Source of the DNA: Bacteroidota bacterium
GTDB lineage: Bacteria > Bacteroidota > Ignavibacteria > Kapaibacteriales > UBA2268
DNA length: 33,656 nucleotides
Direction: 5' to 3'
Assembly (NCBI GenBank): GCA_009777815.1
Contig: WRLB01000014.1
Coordinates: forward strand, 1-33,656
In this document: in pieces, positions 1 through 7,742 of the stretch
Layout: every line of letters begins with the position of its first letter
Position numbering within the stretch: position 1 is the stretch's first letter
Notes under the pieces: generated by a model
What the model was told of the DNA's origin: nothing
What the model saw: the letters and a program-made list of their open reading frames with translations, nothing else
Databases searched by the model: none
Position numbers and translations under genes: made by a program

Positions 1-1
1 T

Positions 2-124
2 GTAGAAGACGAAGATGGAAGATTTAACTTTAATGGATTTAATGCTGCGGGTTGGCGTGTAATAGTTTCAAAAGCCCCTGGTGTAGGTTCATTTATGATA
101 ATATCAAAACCAGAACAATTATAA
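2..124 (+). CDS. C-terminal fragment of an unidentified protein
   Basis: An open frame enters from the left edge and ends at TAA 122-124, giving the last 40 residues of a protein (ending ...FMIISKPEQL). A strong hairpin terminator follows 17 bases after the stop, which supports a real gene end. The visible part is too short and has no motif I recognise; it alternates hydrophobic and small residues like a beta-rich domain. No signal or membrane segment is visible in this fragment. Function cannot be assigned. Confidence 0.5.
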   Translation, partial: VEDEDGRFNFNGFNAAGWRVIVSKAPGVGSFMIISKPEQL

Positions 125-141
125 TTTTGCCACCACACAAC

Positions 142-176
142 ACAGACAGGACTTTTAGCAAAAAAGTTCTGTCTGT
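142..176 (+). terminator. Strong hairpin terminator after the first partial gene
   Basis: A 15-bp stem (142-156 with 162-176, one G-T wobble) closes a 5-nt loop (157-161). The inner end of the stem is T4/A4, so the hairpin can act on both strands. It lies just after the stop at 124. Confidence 0.75.
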
Positions 177-346
177 TGTATATTTGTGAACAATTTCCAA
201 TATAAATAGTAGCGGAGCGTAAACATTTGTTATACTCCCCTCTGTTATAGATTGTTATTTTTGAATGTCTGTAATTTTAGATTTAGTAATGTTTTTAATG
301 CATCTTTGTTCTCTTTTCTGACTGTATAGTGAAATTATTACAATAC

Positions 347-475
347 TTACAATTTTATAAACAATCCTTTTTTAAACAAAGCATCCATTTTGCGCATTAC
401 TATGGGATGCAATTGCTTAAATATTTTTTTTTGAAATATTTTTTTATCTGTGTCATTGATATTTACTTTTACCAT
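347..475 (-). pseudogene. Probable remnant of an IS630-type transposase N-terminus
   Basis: A 42-residue minus-strand frame starts MVKVNIND and continues into HPIVMRKMDALFKKGLFIKL before a stop. The pattern 'HPxVxxKMxALxxKxL' resembles the helical start of the DNA-binding region in IS630/helix-turn-helix transposases, where the next helix normally follows; here the frame ends. Downstream minus-strand sequence (about 240-346) has stops in the frames I read. A -7 box (CAAAAATA at 508-515, read as TATTTTTG on the minus strand) lies about 33 bases before the start. The family assignment comes from memory of the motif. It could also be a chance small ORF. Confidence 0.35.
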
Positions 476-544
476 AATTTAATATTAATTTAATCTGAAA
501 AATTATACAAAAATAATAATATATGACAGCGGAGAGTATAAAAT

Positions 545-640
545 ACAAATATAAGTTTTTTTTGTTAAAAAATGTATCATATTTTAACAAGAAAAAGGAA
601 AGTTTTTGTAAAGATAAAAAATAACGCCATAAGTCATTGA
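545..640 (-). repeat. Copy B of a ~95-bp promoter-upstream repeat
   Basis: Read on the minus strand, this segment matches 24060-24160 closely: both carry CAATRACTTAYGGCGTTATT, then an AAAACTTTCCTTTTT block, then TGATACATTTT, an A-rich run, and a -7 box (TATATTTG, minus strand of 546-553). The copy at 24060 ends in the rplP promoter. The copy here points toward the transposase remnant. Confidence 0.7.
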
Positions 641-699
641 TTTATAAACACTTAAAAATCACTATACAAAAATAAGGTTTTTTTGTATAAAAAAAACAC

Positions 700-707
700 T
701 ATATTTG
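700..707 (+). promoter_or_regulatory. -7 promoter box for the glycosyltransferase gene
   Basis: TATATTTG fits the Bacteroidota TANNTTTG box and lies 21 bases before the ATG at 729. T-rich sequence with TTTG (682-685) precedes it at a shorter than usual spacing. Confidence 0.6.
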
Positions 708-728
708 CATATATAAACAAATCCTATT

Positions 729-2153
729 ATGAAATTCAACTACAGCTATACTAAATGGATACTCCTCGCAATAACTGTAATAGCAGGAATAATAAGATGT
801 TTTATTCTTGATGTAATTTCACTTGATACAGAAGAACAAAAAATCTGGTTTTGCGGAATACAATATACGCCGTTTGATAGTTTATTATTTTTTTTAGAAA
901 TTAAACCATTCAGTTTAATTTTATCAATAACTGCTTGGCTAACCTGTTGGGATGGCGTATTTATAGAAATACTGAACAGAAGTATTTCAGTATTAGCGGG
1001 AGTATTATGCGTTCCGCTTATATTTATTTTAGCAAGAAAATTCTATTCAGAAGTAGAAGGATTGATAAGTGCAGGATTTATTTCATTTAGTTGGATTTGT
1101 ATTTCAGTATCACTAAATATGGCGGAACATTCGCTATTAGTAATGAACATTTTGCTATATTTCATAGCACTAATAACTATGTTAGACAGCATATCTGAAG
1201 AAGGTATTGTATCAAAACAGGAAAATAATTTCTTTATATTAACAGGAATATTGCTCGGTTTTACAAGCATTTGGGGAATGTTAATCGTATTTGTTTCATT
1301 TTTATATATATTCTTTTTTATTAAAAAATTGAATATATTTTTAAGAACACTTGCTCGTTTTAGTTGCATAATTATACCGATTAGTTTGTTCTGTTTTTGG
1401 GGATTAAAGCAGGATATTTACTCGTTAAATAACTACGTTTTTCTTGATTATATTACTTTTATCAGCGATGCAATATCCAGTAACTATTTTATTTCAATAG
1501 TTTTAATATCACCGATTTTTTATTTAATTTTTGTATATATTCGTAAATTATTTAGCAAAGAAGAGTTCGGTGAAGATGCTAAAACAAAGTTTAATAATTC
1601 AACATTACTGGTAGCAATTTGGTTATTAGGAAGTATTTTAGGTTTTGTTTTGCTCGCTTGTTTATTAAAAATTAGTTTTTCATTAAGTGATTTAGTATTT
1701 GTTATTCCGCCTTTATTTATCTTAATCTCTCGCAGTATAGTTTTAATATCTGCACGCATAAAACATCAAATAATCATTAGTTCAACATTTGGATTATTAT
1801 TTTTATTATCTGTTTTTCTTAATTTAGATAACATAAATAACAAGCCCGAATATGACCAAGCAAGTAGATTTTTAATGCGAGACAAAAATAATTTTGTAAT
1901 CATTGTATCAAAAGATAATAATTTTCCAAAAGAAGCAAAAACATATTATTTAAATAAAAACAACATTAAAAAACCGATATTTCAAATAGAAAATATAGAT
2001 AAAACTCTAAAAGAAATTAGCAAACAAAATGTAGATTATATTTGGTTCATAGCAGATAATGATGCCGATAAAGAAATTATATCCGAACTATATAAAAAGA
2101 AATTAATAACAGGCGGTTACAGATACAAAGGCATTACTATTTATAAATTGTGA
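729..2153 (+). CDS. GT-C-fold membrane glycosyltransferase (GT39/PMT-like)
   Basis: A 474-residue integral membrane protein with about nine to eleven hydrophobic helices in residues 10-360 and a soluble tail of about 100 residues. After the first helix comes an acidic stretch (LDTEEQ, about residues 33-38) where GT-C enzymes have their catalytic Asp/Glu loop. The segment RSISVLAGVLCVPLIFILAR (about 85-104) followed by FYSEVEGLISAGF matches the conserved region of dolichyl-phosphate-mannose-type (GT39/ArnT-like) enzymes. Such proteins move a sugar from a polyprenyl-phosphate donor to lipid or protein on the outer face of the inner membrane; donor and acceptor here are unknown. It is a single gene with its own promoter, followed by a REP-like repeat. 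The family call is inferred; a plain multispanning protein is the alternative. Confidence 0.65.
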   Translation: MKFNYSYTKWILLAITVIAGIIRCFILDVISLDTEEQKIWFCGIQYTPFDSLLFFLEIKPFSLILSITAWLTCWDGVFIEILNRSISVLAGVLCVPLIFILARKFYSEVEGLISAGFISFSWICISVSLNMAEHSLLVMNILLYFIALITMLDSISEEGIVSKQENNFFILTGILLGFTSIWGMLIVFVSFLYIFFFIKKLNIFLRTLARFSCIIIPISLFCFWGLKQDIYSLNNYVFLDYITFISDAISSNYFISIVLISPIFYLIFVYIRKLFSKEEFGEDAKTKFNNSTLLVAIWLLGSILGFVLLACLLKISFSLSDLVFVIPPLFILISRSIVLISARIKHQIIISSTFGLLFLLSVFLNLDNINNKPEYDQASRFLMRDKNNFVIIVSKDNNFPKEAKTYYLNKNNIKKPIFQIENIDKTLKEISKQNVDYIWFIADNDADKEIISELYKKKLITGGYRYKGITIYKL

Positions 2154-2160
2154 TTATATT

Positions 2161-2195
2161 ATGCGAGGAGATGCCGTGCTTGACACAGCAGAAAA
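2161..2195 (+). repeat. REP-like dispersed repeat copy
   Basis: GCGAGGAGATGCCGTG followed by CTTGACACAGCAGAA, just after the glycosyltransferase stop. The same GCGAGGAGATGC start occurs on the minus strand at 17484-17497. Confidence 0.6.
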
Positions 2196-2267
2196 GGATA
2201 TTTATTATTTTGTTTTTAGAGGTCACCTGTATTTATTTTATCATATTTGTTATACAAAAATAATCCT

Positions 2268-2275
2268 TATTTTTG
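2268..2275 (+). promoter_or_regulatory. -7 promoter box for putA
   Basis: TATTTTTG preceded by CCT, the common promoter form in this window, 24 bases before the ATG at 2300. Confidence 0.65.
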
Positions 2276-2299
2276 TAATAACAATAAAATAGTATTAGA

Positions 2300-3208
2300 A
2301 TGTTTAATAAATTAATTGTTTCAATGGTTCCAATAATGCCTAAAAGCATTGTATGGGCTATCGGGAAAAAATATATTGCAGGACTGACATTAAACGATGC
2401 AGTTCAATATACAAAAGAACTTAATAATAACGGTAGCGAAACTACTATAGATGTGCTTGGCGAGTTCGTCACCGAAATAGAACGTGCAATTAAAGAACGT
2501 GATGCTTCTTTAAACGTTTTAGAAACAATATATAACGAAAAATTAACTTCATATTTATCAATAAAACCGACTTCTAACGGCTTAGGTATTGATTTTAACT
2601 TTGGCTACGAAAATATCAAAATGCTCGTGGATAAAGCAAAACAACTTAATCTTTTTTGCCGACTTGATATGGAAAACTCGCCATATACAGATATTACCTT
2701 AAAAGTATATCGTAAATTAGTAGAAGAAGGATATGATAATTGCGGCGTTGTTTTGCAATCGTATTTAAAAAGAACCTACTCGGATATAGAGACACTTCTC
2801 CCATTGAAACCCAATATTCGTCTCTGCAAAGGCATATATATAGAAAGCCCCGATATTGCTTATAAAGATAAAGATGATATTCGCAATAATTATAAAAAAT
2901 GTTTGCAACTTATTATAGATAATGTACCGAATGGTGCTTTTCCTGAAATAGCAACACACGACGAACAATTACTTCAATTTGTTGAACATTTAGTATTAGA
3001 AAAAGGTTTAACATCCGACCAATATACTTTTGCAATGCTACTCGGTGTGCGTGATGAAAGACGCAAAAAACTTGTTTCTGCAGGACATAGAATGGTTGTA
3101 TATACCCCATTCGGCGAAGATTGGTATGGCTATTCTACTCGCAGAATGAAAGAAAATCCTGAAATTGCAGGACACGTATTTAAAGCAATGCTCGGATTTA
3201 ATAAATAG
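2300..3208 (+). CDS. putA: Proline dehydrogenase (monofunctional)
   Basis: This 302-residue protein has the length of single-domain, FAD-dependent proline dehydrogenases, which oxidise proline to pyrroline-5-carboxylate and pass electrons to the quinone pool. Family motifs are present in order: LFCRLDMENSPYTD (about 115-128), the substrate/FAD-loop RLCKGIYIES (about 174-183), ATHD (about 218-221), and the C-terminal YTPFGEDWYGYSTRRMKENP (about 272-291), whose Arg pair binds the proline carboxylate. No pyrroline-5-carboxylate dehydrogenase is fused or adjacent, so the second step must be encoded elsewhere. The ATG at 2300 lies 24 bases after a good -7 box. The stop overlaps or nearly abuts aroA, so the two are probably one transcript. 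Confidence 0.92.
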   Translation: MFNKLIVSMVPIMPKSIVWAIGKKYIAGLTLNDAVQYTKELNNNGSETTIDVLGEFVTEIERAIKERDASLNVLETIYNEKLTSYLSIKPTSNGLGIDFNFGYENIKMLVDKAKQLNLFCRLDMENSPYTDITLKVYRKLVEEGYDNCGVVLQSYLKRTYSDIETLLPLKPNIRLCKGIYIESPDIAYKDKDDIRNNYKKCLQLIIDNVPNGAFPEIATHDEQLLQFVEHLVLEKGLTSDQYTFAMLLGVRDERRKKLVSAGHRMVVYTPFGEDWYGYSTRRMKENPEIAGHVFKAMLGFNK

Positions 3209-3233
3209 TATTTATTTTAGAAGTTATAAACTC

Positions 3234-4436
3234 TTGAAAAAAATAATTGATAACAAACATAAAAAGATATTTTTTAATGCTCCACCTTCTAAATCTATTA
3301 GTATTAGGGCAATTGTTATCGCAATGGCAGTATTAAAACATAATGCTAATATAAATAGTTTCAAAATAAATAATTTTTCTAAATGTAAAGATAGTTTAAC
3401 TGCACTAAATATCGCTAAACAATTAGGTTTCGTCTTTGATTATAAAGAGTATGAAAATCTTAATACAATATCTTTAGTATATGATAGTCATTCAGTATTA
3501 AATAATCCAATTGTTATTGATTGCGAAGAATCTGCATTATGTTATAGGTTGTTTTCATCTTTTACAAAATTATTTTCGTCAGATATTAAAGTATTAGCGT
3601 CAAATCATTTAGAAAAACGAATTGTAAAAGATAAAAAAATAATAATTAATGTAGAAGGAAGTTATGAAATAGATTGCTCACTTACATCGCAACAATTAAC
3701 AGGATTAATACACACATTACCATTTATGAAATACGATTCTACAATAAAAATTAATAATCTTGTATCAAAAGGATATATAGATTTAAGCATAGATTTATTA
3801 AAAAAAGCAGGAATAAATACCAGTTATTCAAGTGATATTATTAGTATAGCAGGGAATCAAACAGGAAATAATAATTTTTTATCAGTAGAGAGTGATTGGA
3901 GTTCGGCATCATATTTTTTTGTTTTAGGAGCAATCACAGGTGATGTAATAATATCGGGTATTAATGTGGAATCTAAACAACCCGATGCAATTATTTTAAA
4001 ACTATTTAAAGATATAGGTGTAAAAATATCAAAAACAGAAAGAGAATTATTTGCAGTAAGTAAAAGTTATTACGAAGGATTTGAATTTGATATAACAGAT
4101 TGTCCCGACCTTATAGGCGGATTAGTAGTTTTAGCACTGAATGCAAAAACAGCATCCAAAATAACGGGACTAAATAGATTAATATATAAAGAGAGTAATA
4201 GACGTGACATATTATTAAAAGTTTTTTCTATGCTCGGCGGTAAAATAAAATTAGTAAAAGATAGTTTTGAAATACAGCCATCAAAATTAACAGGTGGCTT
4301 CGCAGATTCACACAATGACCATAGAATAGCAATGGCACTCGCAATAGCATCAAAACTTTGCAAAAATCCAATAACATTAACAGGAGCAGAATGTGTAAAT
4401 AAATCTTTCCCTGACTTCTGGGAATATATATTGTAA
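3234..4436 (+). CDS. aroA: 3-phosphoshikimate 1-carboxyvinyltransferase (EPSP synthase)
   Basis: It joins phosphoenolpyruvate to shikimate-3-phosphate in chorismate synthesis. Motifs in order: PPSKSISIRA (phosphate-binding Lys/Ser/Arg), ESALCYRL (Arg of the PEP loop), TSQQLTG, ESDWSSASYF, CPDLIGG (catalytic Asp), KESNRR (catalytic Glu), NDHRIAMA and CVNKSFPDFW. The key charged residues of the family are all visible. No ATG stands at the 5' end: the open frame allows TTG at 3165 (44 bases inside putA) or TTG at 3234. I chose 3234 because it gives the usual ~20-residue lead before the KSxSxR motif and has AGAAG at 3219-3223, 10 bases upstream. Coupling to putA is likely. Ala stands where E. coli AroA has Gly96. 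Confidence 0.88.
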   Translation: MKKIIDNKHKKIFFNAPPSKSISIRAIVIAMAVLKHNANINSFKINNFSKCKDSLTALNIAKQLGFVFDYKEYENLNTISLVYDSHSVLNNPIVIDCEESALCYRLFSSFTKLFSSDIKVLASNHLEKRIVKDKKIIINVEGSYEIDCSLTSQQLTGLIHTLPFMKYDSTIKINNLVSKGYIDLSIDLLKKAGINTSYSSDIISIAGNQTGNNNFLSVESDWSSASYFFVLGAITGDVIISGINVESKQPDAIILKLFKDIGVKISKTERELFAVSKSYYEGFEFDITDCPDLIGGLVVLALNAKTASKITGLNRLIYKESNRRDILLKVFSMLGGKIKLVKDSFEIQPSKLTGGFADSHNDHRIAMALAIASKLCKNPITLTGAECVNKSFPDFWEYIL

Positions 4437-4474
4437 TATTGGTAATATCTGAAAATAAAACTTTCTGCATTCTA

Positions 4475-4499
4475 TCATACCGAACTTCACACGGCATCT
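4475..4499 (-). repeat. REP-like dispersed repeat copy
   Basis: Minus-strand AGATGCCGTG then TGAAGTTCGGTATGA, a member of the GATGCYGAAA...TTCAGYATGA family. It fills the gap between the convergent aroA and the IgGFc-binding-like gene. Confidence 0.55.
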
Positions 4500-4500
4500 A

Positions 4501-6861
4501 TCACCTTTCTATTAGCAGTTTATTTGAGTGGTTGTATGTATCTGTTTCTAATTGTATAAAATAAATATTGGATATTAAATCGCTAATATCTATAAGTATT
4601 TCATACATACTTGCAGATAAAAAGCCCGTAAAAATATTAGTTTTTCGTCCTTCTATATCATATATTGTTATAGATACATCGGAGTCGCTATATACAGGAA
4701 ACTTATAGTTAATTGTACTACTATTGGCAGGATTAGGCGTAATTGTCGGCGGAGTAAAACTTATATCAGCACTATCGGCAACCATAACAAGCGGAATATT
4801 ACATACCCCTGACATCCGCAATGTATCAGCAATCGGCTCGCCTTCTAAATAAAAAATATATGCAAAACAATCAGTATATATTATTAAGGTATCTATATCA
4901 TAAGTAGTTTTTTTATTAACTTGAGTCGGAGCATAAAACACATTTATTTTTGCTGTATCTTTGGGGTTAATTGTTATCGGAAATGCTGATTTTGAAACTG
5001 TAAAGTTTATATTGTTACTCATTGCAAATTCATTATAAGTTAATATTTGAGCGTTAGGTTCTTTATTTATTATATTTATTGCAAAACTATCCAATTTACT
5101 TATTGTAACCTTTCCAAAATCAATTTTTTCACTATCAAAACAATTATTTACAAGGAAGTATTTTGTTTTTATTGTGTCTGTATATATCGTAACATTGTCA
5201 TATATATCCGTTATTTTTATAGAAATTACAGCATCTTTAGTTTTGTCTATTTTTTTCAAATCCCAAATTATTTTCCATTTAGTTTGTCTTTTTAATTCAA
5301 TAGAACAGTTAGTAGTATCAATTACTTCTACGGATGTTATGCCTGAATGAAATGACTCTGTATATGTTACTTGAAAAAAGTTTTGGCAACAACCATCAGC
5401 AACTACTACTAAACTAATATCATCAAGTTCTTGCATTGACATACCGCCAAGATAACCATAGGATACTGCCTGTCCGTATCCATAAGCAATAACGCAAAAT
5501 GGATAAATACTATTTAAATTATGTGTGCCATCTGTTGATCTGTAATTTATATAATAGTAGCCCGTATTACCTATTTCTTGGTTCTGAAAAACATTTAAAT
5601 CAAGCAGATTCCCATCTAAATATAATCCTGCTTCTATTGCTTCAAATGGTGCGATAATAGTTATATATTGTCTTGTAAAAATACTTGCGTCAGAACTTAC
5701 AAAGGGTGCATTAATAAGTGTATAACTATTTTTATATTGTTCCACAGACGGAACAACTATCATTGCAGGGTCGCCGACACCATTACTCTGAGACGTTTTC
5801 ATATAAGTAGCAACCATTATAGGATTGTTAGACGATACTACTGATGCTTTTTCAAGTCTATATTCATAATATTTTCCCTTATTAAGAGTTATAACATATT
5901 CGCCATCAATATATATTTCTGTGCTATCTCTTGCTGCTAATACCCTAAAAATATCATTATAAGTGTTTTGTACTCCCACTGCAAAAGGCGTTATTATAGC
6001 ATTTTTACCCCACGTAGAAACAGGTATCATTTGTGCTAATAAACAATCACGCGAAGAACCATTTGGAGGAATTGCAGTTCTTTGGTGTCCTGCAATTACT
6101 GCTACTTCTTTATCTGCTAATATATGTGTGCCAGTTAAATCTTCTTGGGCACTAGTTACGTTTGCTTGAACTAAATATACTTCGCCCTGATTAAGAATTA
6201 TATTCTGTGTATCTCTTGTTTTATTCTTGTATGTATTTACTGTTGGGACAATTGTAACCATTGTGCTATCTTTAACTCCAACTATAGCAAATTGCGAAGG
6301 ATATGCAGCAGTAATTTGGTTTGAACTATAATAAGACATTATAAAGTATTCTTTTCCCAATGATGGAGTTGGTAGAACTATAAATGCATCGGAGGACGTT
6401 ATAGCATAGTCAAGTGCATATACAACGGACTTTTCTTCTGTCGTTATATGAAAACTTTTTACACTTACAGTTTCATTTTCGAATGTCGGATTATAGAATG
6501 ATAGGCTAGAACCATACTGACCGCCATTATAATACTCACCTCTTAAAGCAACATAAAAATAACTAAGAGATAGATGATATACTTCATTTGGTTGTTTTAT
6601 TTCAAAATCAATTTCTTTTGGAGTTATCCCCGTGCTTCTAACTTCATTATAATATATTTTGCCTTTTGTGGGCGTTTTTGAAGTTATATAGATATGCACA
6701 GAATCTCTGCTAGTTGGTAAATCATCATTATGGGCATTTGGCGGAAAAGTAAACCAGAAGTCAGTTCCTTCAGTATCTAATCGCTCTGTGCTTTGTGCTT
6801 GCAAGATATTATTTGCTGCAAGAGTTCCGAGAATAATAATTGCTAAACATAAATATTTCAT
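4501..6861 (-). CDS. Secreted IgGFc-binding-like protein with T9SS sorting domain
   Basis: A 786-residue protein with a signal peptide (hydrophobic core at about residues 4-16, ending LQAQ). The N-terminal half starts EGTDFWFTFPPNAH and contains AVIAGHQRTAIPP and DCLLAQMIPVSTWG, the pattern of the IgGFc-binding N-terminal domain in Bacteroidota surface proteins. A central region (about 560-670) with IDFGKVTISK and ITINPKDTAKINVFYAPT looks like a choice-of-anchor/Ig-like module. The end (about 700-786) has TPNPANSSTINYKF, ITIYDIEGRK and NIYFIQLETD, a typical type A sorting domain for T9SS export and surface anchoring. The ligand is unknown: in bacteria the domain name does not prove Fc binding. 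It has its own promoter at 6939-6946 and lies convergent to aroA. Confidence 0.8.
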   Translation of the reverse strand: MKYLCLAIIILGTLAANNILQAQSTERLDTEGTDFWFTFPPNAHNDDLPTSRDSVHIYITSKTPTKGKIYYNEVRSTGITPKEIDFEIKQPNEVYHLSLSYFYVALRGEYYNGGQYGSSLSFYNPTFENETVSVKSFHITTEEKSVVYALDYAITSSDAFIVLPTPSLGKEYFIMSYYSSNQITAAYPSQFAIVGVKDSTMVTIVPTVNTYKNKTRDTQNIILNQGEVYLVQANVTSAQEDLTGTHILADKEVAVIAGHQRTAIPPNGSSRDCLLAQMIPVSTWGKNAIITPFAVGVQNTYNDIFRVLAARDSTEIYIDGEYVITLNKGKYYEYRLEKASVVSSNNPIMVATYMKTSQSNGVGDPAMIVVPSVEQYKNSYTLINAPFVSSDASIFTRQYITIIAPFEAIEAGLYLDGNLLDLNVFQNQEIGNTGYYYINYRSTDGTHNLNSIYPFCVIAYGYGQAVSYGYLGGMSMQELDDISLVVVADGCCQNFFQVTYTESFHSGITSVEVIDTTNCSIELKRQTKWKIIWDLKKIDKTKDAVISIKITDIYDNVTIYTDTIKTKYFLVNNCFDSEKIDFGKVTISKLDSFAINIINKEPNAQILTYNEFAMSNNINFTVSKSAFPITINPKDTAKINVFYAPTQVNKKTTYDIDTLIIYTDCFAYIFYLEGEPIADTLRMSGVCNIPLVMVADSADISFTPPTITPNPANSSTINYKFPVYSDSDVSITIYDIEGRKTNIFTGFLSASMYEILIDISDLISNIYFIQLETDTYNHSNKLLIER

Positions 6862-6938
6862 AAATATAACCTATAATTATTTTAATAAATTGCAATATAA
6901 TATTTTTTTTAATATTATTTAACATTGATAAATATAAA

Positions 6939-6946
6939 CAAAAATA
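6939..6946 (-). promoter_or_regulatory. -7 promoter box for the IgGFc-binding-like gene
   Basis: CAAAAATA here reads TATTTTTG on the minus strand, 77 bases before the ATG at 6861, giving a leader of about 70 bases. Confidence 0.5.
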
Positions 6947-6971
6947 AATAATTTTACTTTAATAACGTGTA

Positions 6972-7076
6972 ATACTGGACTTGTTTCAGTATCTCCATCA
7001 AATTAGGTGATGCCGAAACAAATTCAGCATAGCATAAACAAAAATTTGGTTATGCTGAACTTATTTATGTATCTCC
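6972..7076. repeat. Cluster of three REP-like repeats in alternating orientation
   Basis: Three family members: minus 6972-6996 (ATACTGGACTTGTTTCAGTA), plus 7005-7038 (GGTGATGCCGAAACAAATTC then AGCATAG), minus 7050-7076 (TTATGCTGAACTTATTTATG). Neighbouring copies can pair with one another into larger hairpins. The cluster lies between the gcvH stop and the start of the IgGFc-binding-like gene. Confidence 0.65.
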
Positions 7077-7113
7077 ATATTTTATGAAATAACAGAGAAA
7101 AATAAAATATAAT

Positions 7114-7497
7114 TTATTCTATAAAACTTACATATTTATCTGCCGACATTAATTCATTTAGTTCGTCCGGCTTAGATAGTTCCACCTTAATCATCCAACC
7201 GCTTTCATATGGGTCGGTATTAACAACCGACGGGTCGTCATTAAGGGAAGCATTAATTTCAATAACATTTCCTGTTACTGGTGAGTTCAAGTCGGCGACT
7301 GCTTTTACTGCTTCAATAGTGCCGAAACATTCACCAAAATTTACTGCTTTAAGGTCTTCTTCAATATCTATATAAGCGATATCGCCGAGTTTTTCTTGAG
7401 CGTAATCTGTTATGCCGATGATACAAGTAATTTTATTTTCATCAACTTTTACCCATTCATGGTCTTTGGTGTATTTTAAATTATCAGGGTATGACAT
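7114..7497 (-). CDS. gcvH: Glycine cleavage system H protein
   Basis: This is the 127-residue lipoyl carrier that shuttles the aminomethyl group between the P, T and L proteins of the glycine cleavage complex in the cytosol. It shows the family start MSYPDNLKYTKDHEWV, the ITDYAQEKLGDIAYID core, and FGTIEAVKAVADLNSPVTG, in which Lys65 is the expected lipoylation site, then GWMIKVE near the end. The open frame extends upstream to 7590, but that extension has no homology and contains the promoter (7528-7535), so the ATG at 7497 (with AGGAT upstream) is the true start. No gcvT, gcvP or lipoate genes lie nearby. Confidence 0.95.
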   Translation of the reverse strand: MSYPDNLKYTKDHEWVKVDENKITCIIGITDYAQEKLGDIAYIDIEEDLKAVNFGECFGTIEAVKAVADLNSPVTGNVIEINASLNDDPSVVNTDPYESGWMIKVELSKPDELNELMSADKYVSFIE

Positions 7498-7527
7498 TTT
7501 TATCCTATATTTAATCAAAATAAAATA

Positions 7528-7535
7528 CAAAAATA
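7528..7535 (-). promoter_or_regulatory. -7 promoter box for gcvH
   Basis: CAAAAATA here reads TATTTTTG on the minus strand, 30 bases before the ATG at 7497. It sits inside the longer open frame and therefore settles the start choice. Confidence 0.65.
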
Positions 7536-7712
7536 CGTTTTTTTTTGTAATTTCCAAATAAAATATTTTAGTTCCGAATAAAATATACAAATCATAGGTG
7601 GAAAGTATTTTATTAACAGAATTTTACTTGTTTTTGAATTCCTATAAAAACCTGTAAGTTCTTTAATTAGTGTATATATAAAGATTGTGGTGAATATATT
7701 AGAATAAATTAC

Positions 7713-7720
7713 TATATTTG
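7713..7720 (+). promoter_or_regulatory. -7 promoter box for the subtilase gene
   Basis: TATATTTG, 22 bases before the ATG at 7743, the same box and nearly the same spacing as at 700-707. Confidence 0.6.
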
Positions 7721-7742
7721 CAAAAATAAAACAAAAATATAT

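Larger units (their letters stand above)
177..728. other. Gene-poor AT-rich stretch
   Basis: About 550 bases without an intact gene. It holds a probable transposase remnant on the minus strand (347-475), minus-strand -7-like boxes at 508-515, 546-553 and 667-674, a ~95-bp sequence (545-640) that recurs upstream of rplP, and the plus-strand promoter of the gene at 729. Nothing else could be supported. Confidence 0.6.

Noticed and set aside
4501-6861. IgG-binding immune-evasion function
   Set aside because: The IgGFc-binding-type domain is widespread in environmental Bacteroidota; sequence alone does not support antibody binding.
7498-7590. N-terminal extension of GcvH
   Set aside because: The extension contains the promoter box and lacks homology; the family start lies at 7497.
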